DNA of 64,000 nucleotides from Bemisia tabaci (GCF_918797505.1 NC_092793.1:5528366-5592365); one strand, 5' to 3'; counted from the stretch's first letter, positions 1 through 10,534 are shown. Made by a program: numbers and translations. Notes: generated by a model from the letters alone, not told the origin.

Positions 1-41
1 TCAAAGTATAAGCCTGGCACTAATGACGCCCAAGTGAGTAT

Positions 42-275
42 ATATGTCGAAGGCAATCAGTCAAATCAGGCATTTTATCAAATGCCTAGGTCGGTAGTCA
101 AATTTTGACAGTTTACGGAATTCTGTGAATTTATGACGAGGAGTTCACGGGTTTTCAATATTTTGGGAAGACTAACTCCTCAAATCGGCGAACTCTCCCT
201 CTTCCTTCCTTCCTACATGTCTCTAGTACTATTCTCTATTTAGCTATAGCTCTAGACTATTTGCCCTCGACATAT
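42..275. mobile_element. MITE family B, copy 1 (internally deleted)
   Basis: It starts ATATGTCGAAGGCAATCAG and ends TTTGCCCTCGACATAT, inverted versions of each other. It shares its first 180 bases with copies at 33362 and 57041 but is shorter (about 235 against 450 bp). Its right end overlaps the left end of A1. It lies in the receptor intron. Confidence 0.7.
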
Positions 276-532
276 CGACGGTGAAACTACCAAACCACGT
301 ATCTCGGTTTGCGACGTCGCAGACTTCCCGTCATACTTTATTTTTTAAATGAAAAGCTACTTAACGTCCAGTCTTGAAAATTTCTGTGATTTTTCCTCTT
401 CGTGCGGAGAAAATTCTGTGAAAATTTCAAGGAATGATATTGATTTGGTCTGCTTCAAAAAAATGAAATGCGAGCGTAGATTTTTAAACACCGCAAACAA
501 GATACGTGGTTTGGTAGTTTCACCGTCGATAT
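272..532. mobile_element. MITE family A, copy 1
   Basis: A 261-bp element with terminal inverted repeats starting ATATCGACGGTGAAACTACC, matching over about 35 bases at both ends. The interior (TTAACGTCCAGTCTTGAAAA, GAGAAAATTCTGTGAAAAT) recurs at 11567, 24464 and 25785. The short open frames on both strands here are a by-product of the repeat. No transposase is encoded. Confidence 0.85.
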
Positions 533-1080
533 ACGCAAATCTGCCATGATATCCAAGAGAGCCGTAAGTCACAAATTTTCGAAATCGAGCTTCCTTCAAA
601 ATTCGGCTGATCTCTATCAGATGAAACCACTGAAATAGCCCATTAACCTACATTCGTCTAATTTTGTATGAAAACTAGGCACATGAGAAAGCCGTGGGTG
701 CGCAGGAAATGACGTAGTTTCAAGTATAGCTCTAGCATAGCTGAACCTGAAAATGTGTTTGTTGTGTGTCCAAAACGCAACCGCAAAAGCATGCAGAAGA
801 TAAAAATTACGGCTACCTTGTCTAACAGTGATAAGTTCTAACACTAGCCCAATATGAACATTAATAGTATCCTTTCTTTATAATTGAAATTGAAATATTG
901 AGCGATTTTTTTAGCCTCAGAGGAGGGTCCATCGCAAAAATATGAAAAAATTAGTCATCTCAGGAGCAATTATGCGCCATTTCCATCAAAAATTTTATCC
1001 AATAACAATTTCAAAGATGAAAATGTGTCATGCACTTACTTAACAGAGTTATTGGAAGGGGCCGAGTATAGATGCCAGAA

Positions 1081-1395
1081 CTGCCATGCTAGGGAAGAAC
1101 GCCGTATGAACCTTTAGGCGTTCCCAAATTTGCTTTGATTAAATACGCATTTATTGAGAGAGTTGTGATTAATTTTTTTCCAATTTTTCAAACAACTTTT
1201 TTGGTAATTTTATCTAAAATATCTGAAAATTTCAATGAACATAACTATAACATAATTTACAGAATATAACTTACACGTGACTTTCCCATAACATTCGTCA
1301 TAAAAAACATATATGCATAACTTTTCCCAAAAATACGTGTTTTATCCGCGGGTCTTAAGCAACTCTCGAATGTTCATACGGCGCTCTTCGTTAAG
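1081..1395. mobile_element. MITE family D, copy 1
   Basis: The left end (CTGCCATGCTAGGGAAGAAC, then GCCGTATGAAC) is mirrored at the right end (GTTCATACGGCGCTCTTCG). It is longer than other D copies (about 315 against 255 bp) and diverged. It is in the receptor intron. Confidence 0.7.
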
Positions 1396-1462
1396 ATCGA
1401 AGGGAAGGTTCAAGGCCTTCCAGCCCTTCTATTTTTGCCCATGCACTAATCACAAATTCATC

Positions 1463-1714
1463 TACGTGATAAATAAAAGGTTTTAAAAGAACAATTTTTT
1501 TCACTCACTTGCGACAACTTTTTCCATTGGCAAACGCGTTTCGAGCAAAGTGCGGCTCATCTTCCGTGCGACCGAACGGTGCGACATATTGTGGCGTCGC
1601 GTCGCACCGAAGATGAGACGCACTTTGCTCTACACGCGTCTGCCAATGGAAAAAGTCGTCGCAAGTGAGTGAAACAAAATTGTTTTTCTTAAAACACTTT
1701 TTTTACGTGAAAAC
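1463..1714. mobile_element. Inverted-repeat element U beside the receptor exon
   Basis: Long arms starting with ACGTGATAAATAAAAGG at the left are mirrored at the right, ending near TTTTTACGTGAAAA. Inner arms CACTCACTTGCGAC...GTCGCAAGTGAGTG and GAGCAAAGTGCG...CGCACTTTGCTC are strongly paired. It is a foldback MITE of about 250 bp ending about 80 bp before the splice acceptor. No second copy was noticed. Confidence 0.75.
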
Positions 1715-1780
1715 TTGTGCGGTTATTAGCTCCCTCATTTTATATTATCACCTACGTGATGATTTATCGATTTGAATACT

Positions 1781-1792
1781 CTCTGATTACAG
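1781..1792 (+). other. Splice acceptor of the receptor's last exon
   Basis: CTCTGATTACAG ends in AG directly before the coding frame that continues through TM6-TM7. The pyrimidine tract is weak. The in-frame stop six bases upstream of the AG supports this boundary. Confidence 0.65.
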
Positions 1793-2404
1793 GTGACGAT
1801 CGAGCAAGAGTCGGTGAGCAGCGACAACAACCGCAGTCCCTCGCCGACAGGGAAGCGGCCGAAGAAGGGCTCGAAAGGGAAGAAGAAGAAGAAGGAGAAG
1901 GAGAAAGAGCTGGCCAAATCGCAGAAGGAGATGAATAGACTATTATCAAGCTTAGACACGGAGAACTCGCTCTCGGACATCCAGGACCACTCCTCGGAGT
2001 CGGCGAAGAAGGACTCGGACAAGGAGGTGAAGACGGTGGCCATGCGACCCGAAGAAGTGCCGACCAAGATCGCCGTCGTGTCCACCAACAACAACTGTCG
2101 ACCGGTCCAGGTCTCGCAATTCATCGAGGAGAAACAGCGTATCTCCTTGTCGAAGGAGCGCAAGGCGGCGCGCACGCTGGGCATCATCATGGGCGTTTTC
2201 GTCATATGCTGGCTCCCGTTCTTCCTCATGTACGTCGTTTTGCCGTTCTGCGCCTCGTGCTGTCCGTCGGACGCCTTCGTCGACGTGATCACCTGGCTCG
2301 GGTACATCAACTCCGCCCTTAATCCTATCATATACACCATATTCAATTTGGACTTCCGAAAGGCCTTCAAGAAGCTCCTTCATATCCCGGTTACGAACCG
2401 ATGA
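1793..2404 (+). CDS. Terminal exon of a type-1 tyramine/octopamine receptor-like class A GPCR
   Basis: This 203-codon exon encodes the C-terminal part of a class A biogenic-amine receptor, a plasma-membrane protein that binds an amine outside and couples to a G protein inside. Seen directly: a hydrophilic third intracellular loop (residues about 1-125 of the exon) with a Lys-rich tract at 21-38 and an acidic/Ser-rich part at 54-80; a [10 protein letters not shown] junction; TM6 at about 128-150 with CWLPFF at 139-144; a short Cys-rich third extracellular loop at 153-157; TM7 at about 163-184 with NPIIY at 177-181; helix 8 ([12 protein letters not shown]); and a stop at 2402-2404. The TM6-loop-TM7 wording is closest, from memory, to insect TAR1/Oct-TyrR receptors. 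Dopamine, 5-HT1 and alpha-2 octopamine receptors differ in these positions. The exon probably starts at 1793 in phase 0 (GTG, Val), because an in-frame TGA at 1784-1786 precedes the AG acceptor. The tail after helix 8 is very short, as in many amine receptors. Receptor class is secure; the exact ligand subtype is inferred. Confidence 0.85.
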   Translation: MTIEQESVSSDNNRSPSPTGKRPKKGSKGKKKKKEKEKELAKSQKEMNRLLSSLDTENSLSDIQDHSSESAKKDSDKEVKTVAMRPEEVPTKIAVVSTNNNCRPVQVSQFIEEKQRISLSKERKAARTLGIIMGVFVICWLPFFLMYVVLPFCASCCPSDAFVDVITWLGYINSALNPIIYTIFNLDFRKAFKKLLHIPVTNR

Positions 2405-2456
2405 TCCGAGGGAGGCGTGTGAGGGGCTTCCGTCTACCAGGAGCGGTAAACAGACT
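2405..2456 (+). other. Start of receptor 3' untranslated region
   Basis: Only about 52 bases separate the stop codon from MITE F1, so any longer 3' UTR must run through transposon sequence. I see no polyadenylation signal in these bases, and none downstream that can be assigned with confidence. ATAAAGTAAA near 2886 and AATAAA near 4914 are candidates only. Confidence 0.5.
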
Positions 2457-2960
2457 TCGTCGTTTCCGTCACGAAAGAACGTAACTCCATTTCAATGTTG
2501 CCAAACTTCTCCTCGCAAATTGCATGTAAACCAGGGGAATCTTGGACATTTCTAACTGAAAATGCATTCACTGAAAAAAAAACTCCGGCCGTGGGAGCCG
2601 CAATTACGGGCTATATATGTAGACATACCGTCCGTTCCGGGCTCCAAGGCCGAAAATTCCGGCTACTGGAGCCGTAGTTTCGGCCTCTTAACCCGGAGCA
2701 ATCGAAGCTACGGCTCCAGCAGCCGGAATTTTCGGCCTCGGAGCCCGAACGGACGGTATGTCTATATATAGCCCGTAATTGAGGCTCCCACGGCCGGAGT
2801 TTTTTTTTTCAGTGTTCGATTTCTCCTCAGGTTTCATGCAAAAATCAGAGAAATCTTGGATAGAACTTGCACAGGCACATTTTTATAAAGTAAATTAATT
2901 GTTTGAGTCAATTTGGTAGCCTTAGAATGAAGTTTTGTCCCTTTGTCCGGGAGCCGACGA
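2457..2960. mobile_element. MITE family F, copy 1, interrupted by E1
   Basis: The left terminus (CGTCGTTTCCGTCACGAAAG, then AACGTAACTCCATTTCAATG) and the right terminus (TTTGTCCGGGAGCCGACGAC) match the ends of the intact copy F5 at 58393. The body is split by foldback element E1. It begins about 52 bases after the receptor stop codon. Confidence 0.8.
2569..2814. mobile_element. Foldback element E1 (CACTGAAAAAAAA ends)
   Basis: A 246-bp, nearly complete palindrome starting CACTGAAAAAAAAACTCCGG and ending TTTTTTTTTTCAGTG. Arms of about 120 bases include CCGGCCGTGGGAGCC and GGGCTATATATGTAGACATA. It interrupts F1, so it is younger than F1. Confidence 0.85.
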
Positions 2961-3104
2961 CTTCGGGCGAATTTCTGCGGGTGGATTTGGTCACATTTTT
3001 AGACAAGATCGGTAGAGTTGCAACCCAAAAGAGAGCTCTGCTCAGGTCAAGAACTAGACTCAGTTGCTGCATTAATTTTGCCTAATGTTTGAATTCATCG
3101 TATT

Positions 3105-3266
3105 CATTAGCGGATCCAGCAAATTGGCAACATTGCTTTTACCCATTTGAACTTATGGAAATGTATCGATTCTCGTGGAGGCCAGATGCCCTGACAAGAA
3201 TCGATTAATTAACATAGGTTTAAATGGAGGAAATCCGATGTTGCCAAATTGCTGGATCCGTCTCTG
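3105..3266. mobile_element. hAT-like MITE family M, copy 1
   Basis: Ends CATTAGCGGATCCAGCAAAT and ATTTGCTGGATCCGTCTCTG (bottom-strand sense) are inverted repeats. Flanking 8-mers are ATCGTATT (3097-3104) and ATCCTATT (3267-3274), an 8-bp target duplication with one mismatch, as expected for hAT elements. Confidence 0.8.
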
Positions 3267-3345
3267 ATCCTATTTTTGACCCACGTCTCGAGTTGGGTTG
3301 AGAATTTTGAATGTGGTGGTAACCACAGCCAGTATTCAAACCAAA

Positions 3346-3488
3346 TGGATGTATTTATATCAAAGGGAACTACATTCATTGTGAAATAATCCCTGTCACG
3401 TATGCGTCATAAGATGCATAATGCATTCTGATTGATCTCAGGGCTCATGTCGAAAGGATGTATGTCCTTTTGATTTAAATGCGTCCAA
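3346..3488. mobile_element. MITE family N, copy 1
   Basis: The left end TGGATGTATTTATATCAAAG and right end AAATGCGTCCA are diverged inverted repeats. The inner segments (GGGAACTACATTCATTGTG, CTCAGGGCTCATGTC) match copies at 16164 and 47041. Confidence 0.6.
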
Positions 3489-4382
3489 ATGTCGTAGACA
3501 CACCGTCGCCTGGAAGGAATTTCGTTTTGTTGTAACGAGGATTGGCAGTAGGCCAAAAGTTTAGCCAAATCCACTCGCGGTAAGTCGACTTTTAGCAGAG
3601 AGGAATCAACTTAGGGCAAATTCATTACGTGTTTCAAACAGAACATTCAAAGAGTCGATTGTGACTGAGTCAAGCAAAATTGCTCTGCAAGTTACTGCTA
3701 CCGACTATATAGTTACTGTTCAAACTTGATCTTTTTTAAAGGCTGGCATTTGAGCCGGTATAAAGTGACTGTGTCGTTTCCTAACTCCCGTTTTTCGTCA
3801 TCAAAGTTTGAATGACCATAAAAAGGTTAATGATGGGGATTTTTTTGTGTTCCTTGCATCAGAAAATGCAGAACTAAAAGTTCTGGGATAATTATCTTAT
3901 TTACATGTGTATCCATGGTTTCATTTATTTCTTCCTTTAAAGGACCTTCGCCTGACCTCATCACATTATGTCTTCTTCAATTGTTCCACTCCTCAAATTT
4001 CAACTGGCTAACTAAAGACCACAACGTGAGAAGCAAATGTATCTCGATTATATGCCTAAAGGAATTATTTATCATGAAATATTGACAAAAAATCTGAAAA
4101 AAACACCATCTCAATCGCCCAGACACGCTTTTCTTCACTCACATTTTAATGAACAAATACAAAAACTGCCATCGGTCAAAAATGTACATGACTTGTTAAT
4201 GACTGCTCATGGGTGTGTCATGAAGAAAACCTTTTTGATTCCTACTTCCGCGTAATTTATTCCTTGTCACGTGGCATACACATTTACATTTTTTGTTAGA
4301 TTATCTACTGATTTTTATTTTTTTTTGGGGGGGGAGGGGGGCGCGATGTAAAAATGGCGAATTCCTCGAGTTGGATTATATT
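3489..4382. other. Unassigned spacer
   Basis: No convincing gene or repeat boundary seen. It holds a G-rich run at 4327-4341. The 72-codon frame near 4037-4255 has no recognisable domain and looks random. Confidence 0.5.
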
Positions 4383-4549
4383 CAGTGGCGTGGCGTACTT
4401 TGCAATATATCGATTGATACGCCACTCAAACCCATGAAAAAAGATTGATTATCAGGGTGTTCGCGGCGAACACCTTAGTAACCGATTCTTCTTTACCATA
4501 GCTTCAAATAGCAAGATATCGATAATCGATCATTCACGCCACGCCACTG
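4383..4549. mobile_element. hAT-type MITE family C, copy 1 (reference copy)
   Basis: A 167-bp element with inverted ends CAGTGGCGTGGCG and CGCCACGCCACTG. Exact 8-bp target duplications ATTATATT lie at 4375-4382 and 4550-4557. The arms are rich in ATCGAT and TATCGATA. The centre has GGGTGTTCGCGGCGAACACC, itself a hairpin. The CAG terminus and 8-bp duplication place the family in hAT. Non-autonomous, no open frame. Confidence 0.95.
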
Positions 4550-5362
4550 ATTATATTGACTTAGGAATATAGTTGAGAATATGACTCTGTAAGGCTCCTA
4601 CGTTTCCCACCCATTTTGCACAATCACCACAGGTGAAGTCAACTACGGATATAATTCCCATAAATATTCGCGATACTGCACTCGAAAACTAATTTAAAAC
4701 GCATTGGAAGCATTCGGCGATATCATCTTCGTTCATTTAAAAACAAAAGCAGCCGAGAGTTGAACATATAAAAATGAAACGGGCGAAGAAAACTAACTCG
4801 GAAGTTTACCCATCTTTTCGGAAAGAATTTGCCTCGAGTATTCTCAACACCTGAGACTCAGACGTTGCCGGTTTGTTAGATAAAACGCGTAAATAACTTC
4901 CATCCCGGTGCAATAAATTTTGAGACTCATAGCGATCCACCGAGGTGTCCTATACCAATACTTACATGAGCCGCTACGATATGGATGACGAAGTTTTTCC
5001 AAGTCCCGATGGCCGTGCTATCATTGTGAAACTCAGGCCGTCTTTCGGTCAGAAGATTAATGAATGATCCTCCAGTTTGTTTTAGAGGTACCGGAGACAA
5101 GATTTTACACTTTATTTCTCTACCTAAACCCTTTAACTGGACCACATCATGCAATTGGAAATTGCAATATCTGGCTCATCTGTAAAAACACTTGAGTGTG
5201 AGGGGAAACCAATATTACATACGTTGTTTCTAAACTAAAACGAAATAATTTCAGTTCCTTTTAAACTGAGACGAAATAATTGTAGTTCCTGATTGCAAAA
5301 AATTAGTCAAATTAGCTTTCAACTCTCGGCCTTTTTTTCTCGTGGATAGGTGTTGCCGTCTA
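4550..5362. other. Unassigned spacer with a Q-like remnant
   Basis: The part 5143-5300 (AATTGGAAATTGCAATATCTGG; TTCCTGATTGCAAAAAATTAG) resembles family Q near 63408 and may be a decayed copy. Otherwise nothing recognised. Open frames here lack domains. Confidence 0.45.
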
Positions 5363-5520
5363 CAGTGGCTTGGCGTAAATGGTCGATTATTGATAATCTC
5401 AATTTGAAGCTGTGGTGAAGAATCGATTATTAAGGTGCGAACACATTGTTCATCGATTCTCATCCGTTGGGTTAAATGGTATGGATCAATCGATAAATCG
5501 CGAAGCACTCCGCGCCACTG
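5363..5520. mobile_element. hAT-type MITE C, copy 2
   Basis: Ends CAGTGGCTTGGCG and CCGCGCCACTG. Flanked by the exact 8-bp duplication GCCGTCTA (5355-5362, 5521-5528). Inverted orientation relative to copy 1. Confidence 0.9.
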
Positions 5521-5587
5521 GCCGTCTACCGACAAATTTGTGAAATTCAAGCTCTACGCGCAAGCAACAAGCAAAATTTCACAACGA

Positions 5588-5844
5588 ATTGAAGGGCTTG
5601 GAGGACAAGGCGCATAATTGCAGTTTTTGAAAAAATCGAGATAATAATCATTTCAAGGAAAACCTAGTCTTGGTGTATATTCTGTGAAAAGTTGGCTCCA
5701 AAATTCTAATTTGTAAGCATCAAAAAGTCAGTTTGAACTTCCTTATTGCCATGAGGATCCATGTAATTTCAAAACTTCAAACGTGTATTTCTCAAAATGG
5801 CAAAAACTGCACTTATGCGCCTTGTTCTCCGAGCCCCTCAATTT
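5588..5844. mobile_element. MITE family K, copy 1
   Basis: Inverted ends GAAGGGCTTGGAGGACAAGG and a right terminus GCGCCTTGTTCTCCGAGCCC. Subterminal CATAATTGCAGTTTTTG and CAAAAACTGCACTTATG also pair. Related copies lie at 20296 and, split by J2, at 58722/60621. Confidence 0.8.
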
Positions 5845-6347
5845 TGGCTCAATCCCTGGGTTTTTCGCAAGATGGATTGTGAGCAGACGTGGGATTCCGG
5901 GAAGTTTGTTGAGCTCATTGCGTCACTGAAAGTTGCAGGCGCTGAAGCGTCGCAAAAAAGTTACGCACACACCCCACGGAGGGCCAGCAGCCAAGTTTAG
6001 CCGGTCAAAAGTCCTCAGAGGCGCCTGAACTTACTAATATGAGAGAATGTATGTTTTTAGGGGTAATTTAGATCGCTGAATCCATATTTTGGGTTTCTTT
6101 AAAGAAATTTTGAAGTTTTTGATGAGAATTATTTAAAAAAATTGCTTTATCAACGGGTAATTAATAGCAATTTTTCACTCAAATCTTCAGAGGTACCTGA
6201 GATTGTTTTGTGTGAAGAAATTGGTTTCTGAGGGTTATTTTAGTGAGTAAATTACAGTTTTGCTTTCTTTGTTCAACATTTTTCAGTTTAAAATTTAAAA
6301 AATTTGAAAAGTGATGATTTATCTTTGGGTAATATATGGGAATATAT

Positions 6348-6740
6348 GTCGCGTATTTTTCAGCAGAATTAGCATTGCATCTCATCTCGCCCAACGAAAA
6401 TATTCATAGCCTAGAAAACTGCCGAAAACTGCAAGTGAACCAAAGAAATTCTCAAATTTCTGAGTGTGCTTTTACTTAAAATTGACAATTTGAACCCTTC
6501 CGACATGTCCAGAAAATTCAGGAGTCGTCTGCATGTCGCGTATTTTTCAGCGTAATTATAGTATTGAATCTCATCTCGCCCAACGAAAATACTCATTGCT
6601 CAGAAAATTGCGAAAAATTGCGAGTAGACCAAAGAAATTCTAAAATTTCGGAGTGTGTTCTTACACAAAATTGACCATTTAAACTCTCCAGACATGTCCA
6701 GAAAATTCAGGAGTCGTCTGCTTGTCGCGTATTTTTTGGC
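6348..6740 (+). repeat. Tandem repeat, period about 188 bp
   Basis: GTCGCGTATTTTT starts at 6348, 6535 and 6724, giving periods of 187 and 189. Each unit carries TCTCATCTCGCCCAACGAAA, ACCAAAGAAATTCT, ACATGTCCAGAAAATTCAGG and AGTCGTCTGC. About two units are present and the end of the last is truncated. It could be a minor satellite or a duplicated transposon piece. Confidence 0.8.
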
Positions 6741-8599
6741 GGAACCAATGAAAATATTGTTTTAAAGAATGCACTTCTTTTGCCAGAAATTAGAAGATAG
6801 AGAGGCAAAGCCGGAATAAAACCTTGAATTAGAAAATTTTATTCAGAATCAGTCATAATTTAACCCCAGAAGTCGGGCAGCAATTGTATGGACATCTATA
6901 ATAACAATATAAGTAGATTAGCGTAGGATAGCGCCATTATACGACATGCTTGCAATTTGGCAACACTGTCTTTCATCCATATGAACACATCTACGATAGA
7001 ATCGATATATATCGAAAATCCTAACCTAGAATCGATTTTCGTTAGTGTATTTACAATGAGAAAGAGCATTGATGCCAACATGCAAGAATCGCCAATGCCT
7101 GGCACGTGAGTGATCTAATATAAGAAATTAGCATAAAATCCTCGATCTTGCGTCACAAAAAAATTCATAACTCACGGTAAAGCAAGAAAAAGCAAATGAA
7201 CCAATGAAAATTTAGATGTTTAGGATGTACTGAACCACATGGTAGCGGTCCGTAACCTTACAGATCTTTACAGAAAATTGCAGACCACTTTAAACCTAAA
7301 AATTAGGACATTTTCGTGCCCAGTTTTTAATTTTGTGTACCAGACTATACAATGCACAAAATTGATAAAAATACCTTAAAGTAAAATGAAAACATGTTAA
7401 TCTAACTTGGTAAAACACTCGTTATGTTGGGAAACACTCGAAGGTTTGTGGAACATAACCTTTTGGATGAGCGTTGAACCAAGCCAGCATATAGGATAAA
7501 TAAACACACCACGCGCGCTCGGGAAAATCTTGGCATCGCAGTCTTATTAGTGATAAGACCCCCAAACCCAGTGATGTACAGATACTCCATGATATACCTC
7601 ATCGCTCAGTGGTGTCTATTTTCGAATTTTCTGGATAAGCCAAAATGGACTTTTGTCCAGCTAAATTCGATTCCTGGCCCTCTGTGGCACCCCCGACAGT
7701 TGCGCATTAATGCGCTCCCGCTAAATGCGGCAGCACGGACTCGCTGATCAACACTGATAAGCCAAGGCGAGCTCGTGACGTAATGATCCGATTAGAGCCC
7801 GGCGCTCATCGATTGGTTAAACCCCGGAAAAAGTGACAGAGATGAAGAAAAATATCAATTATTAATTTTAGCGGGAATCTGGGATTCAAGCTGCGTAATC
7901 GGCCCGTAGGCTGTAGGGCAGGTGGTGGTGGCGAGAAGGGGGGGGGGGTTGCGTAGGCGCCCAACGCCCGCGCACCGGGCAGCCGAGCTGAACCGTGTCG
8001 CGTCTAGAATAGTCAATGAGATTTTTGAGTGAAAAAAGTGGAGGAAACGGAGCAAAGCTTTTTTCTCGCTCTCGTCCGAGCAAAACACGTAATTACGATT
8101 TGGAGGAGGACGAATAATCAGATTTCGCCGTGCATGACCGCGCGCCGAGTCTTAGACAACTTTATGTACTTACCCTGAGCATTTTAACTCGTAATTGTTT
8201 TAATTTCCTGCAACTCCTGAATCCTTGATTTTATGCCCTTTCCCGCTAGGCGAGGCTCGTTTTCCACTGTCGCGTTGGTGCTAGTCTCCTATCTTCCTCG
8301 CAAAATGCGTGACTCCTTCCCAGAGTCAAGAGTCCCTCCACTCGTATCTCAGCTAAAGTCAGAGACAAAAGACCCTCTGCTAGTATCTTGGCCATGGTGG
8401 AAGCTTTTACATCCGAGACTTCAACATTAAACTGTTGATTTACCTACATGGTTGATGTTTAACAACGTGTTGGCAGTTTCGTTTCGCAAACAAGTCGACA
8501 TTTGGGAAACTTTTTTGGCTCATGACTCACCCGAAGCTCATCATTCACCATGTAGGTAGGCCAACAGCCGAAAAAAGAGTGATGACTGTTGCTCCCTCA
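6741..8599. other. Unassigned spacer
   Basis: A segment at 6950-7060 (TGCAATTTGGCAACACTG; ATCGATATATATCGA; TAGAATCGATTTTCG) looks like a decayed relative of family M. There is a G run at 7939-7948. No gene supported: the open frames at 7400-8430 overlap on both strands and show no domain. Confidence 0.45.
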
Positions 8600-8845
8600 T
8601 CTGCTGTGCCGAGCAAAAACGCCGTAAGAGCATTCGAATGTTGCCAAATTTCCTATGTTAAAATAATTATATTTGAAAAAATTATCAATATTTTTCCTTG
8701 AAATTTTCAGACTTCGTGGATCAAAGTTCGAACTAAATCCTCCGAAAAATCGGAACGAAAATATTCACAAATTTTCCTGAAAATTCTTGAATTGTAGAAG
8801 GAAATTTGGCAACGCCTGATGGCTCATACTGGGTTTTTCCGGGGG
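8600..8845. mobile_element. MITE family D, diverged copy
   Basis: The left part (CTGCTGTGCCGAGCAAAAAC, GCCGTAAGAGCATTCGAATG, TTGCCAAATTTCC) and right part (GGAAATTTGGCAACGCCTGA, GGCTCATACTGGG) are the D arms with mutations. The right terminus runs into a G run at 8839-8851. Confidence 0.65.
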
Positions 8846-9281
8846 GGGGGGGAGAGTGTCATCATCTACTGCAAGTAGATTTGGTCTTCAATTCGTTTGG
8901 GAGCCTCTGGAGCGCTTCGGCGGAGTGTTCTTCTACGTGAGTACCAACGCTGAGCTCGCAAATCTTTCGGGCAAAACGTGGAAGCGTGCGAAATGATTCC
9001 CGGGTACCGGTACACGGGCGAGTTCCCATGGCCAATGGCCGTTTGTGCGAGCTTCGGGGCGGTGATTAAATTTTCACCGAAGTCTCGACCGAGCGAGCAT
9101 AAATTTCAGTCTGACCACGCTCTCGAGCCAGTGTGGGCCGGCCAATCCATGAATCTAGAGGAAATTAGGTGATTCATGGCGTTTCTTGGCCTCTGAGTCC
9201 TACCGTTCCTCCGCGTGCACTTCCCTCGGTTGCCGTTCGCTCTTAATGAAATTCAGTGCGTCCATTTCATATCAGTTTCTG
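8846..9281. other. Unassigned spacer
   Basis: Moderately GC-rich single-copy-looking sequence. No domain, repeat end or RNA gene recognised. Confidence 0.4.
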
Positions 9282-9614
9282 GGATTCGAAACTTTTTTGT
9301 TCGGATTTCGCCCACTTGATAACTGTCAAAAGTTCCGGGATTCTTTCAGGATATTTTCCAAAGTTCCGAGAAAGTACTGGAAAATGCCAAAGATCCGGAA
9401 CATCTCGGGAATTCCAAAAGTTCCAGGATTCGAAGCTTGTTTGTTCCGATTTCTCCCACTCCATAACTATCAAAAGTTCCGGGATTCTTTTAGGATATTT
9501 TCAAAAGTTCCGAGAACGTTCCGGAAAATGCCAAAGATCCGGAACATTTCAGGAATTTCAAAAGTTCCGGGAAAAATTCAGGAAAATCTCAAAAATTTCA
9601 AAATTCGGTACTAG
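9282..9614 (+). repeat. Minisatellite-like tandem repeat, period 144 bp
   Basis: GGATTCGAA begins at 9282 and 9426, giving two units of 144 bases followed by a partial third. Within each unit AAAGTTCCGGGATTC, AAAGTTCCGAGAA and AAGATCCGGAACAT recur. The period is a multiple of three, so two overlapping frames stay open through both units. These are repeat artefacts, not genes. Confidence 0.8.
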
Positions 9615-10444
9615 CTCCGGGAAATAGGAGCACCGATGAAAATTAAAAAGGCTAAATGGGTCGTATTTGATACATCAAACAGGTGCGATTGTATCGATAT
9701 CGATTGGTTCAACATGTAAAAATAGCCTCAAAAGTCAATTGAGTAATCTAAGGGAACGGGTTTTTTGTGATAGATTTTTAGTTCTTAGGGTACAAATGGC
9801 GATGAAAAGTGAAATTGTTAGGAATTTTCTCATTTTCACTTTTTGCAACTTAAATTCAAAAGTTTCTACTTGAGGTTATGCTCTATTGAGTCGAACCAAA
9901 CGGTACATCGAACCTTTATCGAATGCGATCTATAAATAGGGGCAATGAAATTTACCGCACCTAAAATTGAAGATGCCCCCACAATGTGTCGGGAAAAAAT
10001 TAATCTATCAATAGATGAACCTTTATATGTGTATCTTAAAGATAAAGGGTAAAGTTGCTAATCACATTTTTTAATCGAGTAAGTTCAAAAGTTGAGTCAA
10101 AATTGAATCGAAGCAAAGAAAAAAAAAATCGGGAGGCATTTGAGTAAACCAAAAGCTTAGGTTACTCAACATCTGTCAGAACTCTCATGATATGTTTTCT
10201 CTTCGTGTGGTATGTTTTTGCTTAAACTGAATTTTGCAATTTGGCATTGGATACAAAATCAATAAAACCAAGAATGCAGCAAGAGACACCAACAAAGTCT
10301 AAAAAAATGTGAAGTCGTACGATGAAACAATTTTCATATCTCATGAGTATGAGATTTATTTCATCCCAATTTTACATTCCTCTGAGTATAAATTTTTGAC
10401 TACCCTTTTCTCTCATTTGTCACTGTTCCTCAAACTCCTCGTTC
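9615..10444. other. Unassigned AT-rich spacer
   Basis: No gene, repeat boundary or RNA signature recognised. Confidence 0.4.
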
Positions 10445-10534
10445 AGGTTAATTGGACATATTTATGCTAGATGGAATCATGTTCCACGCAAACCCTATGC
10501 TCATAGTTCCTTTTAGCATAAATACGTCCAACTT
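10445..10534. mobile_element. Short family N relative
   Basis: AATTGGACATATTTATGCTA and TAGCATAAATACGTCCAA are inverted repeats about 90 bp apart, resembling the N termini (TTGGACGTATTTCTG). A related half lies near 29918-29955. Confidence 0.55.

Larger units (their letters stand above)
1..1792 (+). other. Last intron (3' part) of the receptor gene, filled with MITEs
   Basis: The receptor exon at 1793 is preceded by an AG acceptor at 1791-1792 (context CTCTGATTACAG) and by an in-frame TGA at 1784-1786. The reading frame therefore cannot run further left without splicing. TM1-TM5 of the receptor are not encoded in this window, so this stretch should be intron. It contains repeats B1, A1, D1 and U, described separately. 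The piece 533-1080 has nothing I recognise. The donor site lies outside the window. Confidence 0.7.

Noticed and set aside
349..549. Recurring 60-80 codon open frames in family A copies (also 11644-11889 and 24432-24647)
   Set aside because: The frames exist because the copies share sequence. They start or end at inverted repeats, carry no domain, and the frame is broken in other copies.
1735..2370. 211-codon minus-strand open frame opposite the receptor exon
   Set aside because: It mirrors the receptor coding frame. The plus strand has clear TM6/TM7 motifs and this frame has none.
9282..9614. CRISPR-like array
   Set aside because: The repeats are 144 bp direct tandem copies without spacer/repeat alternation, in a eukaryotic setting.
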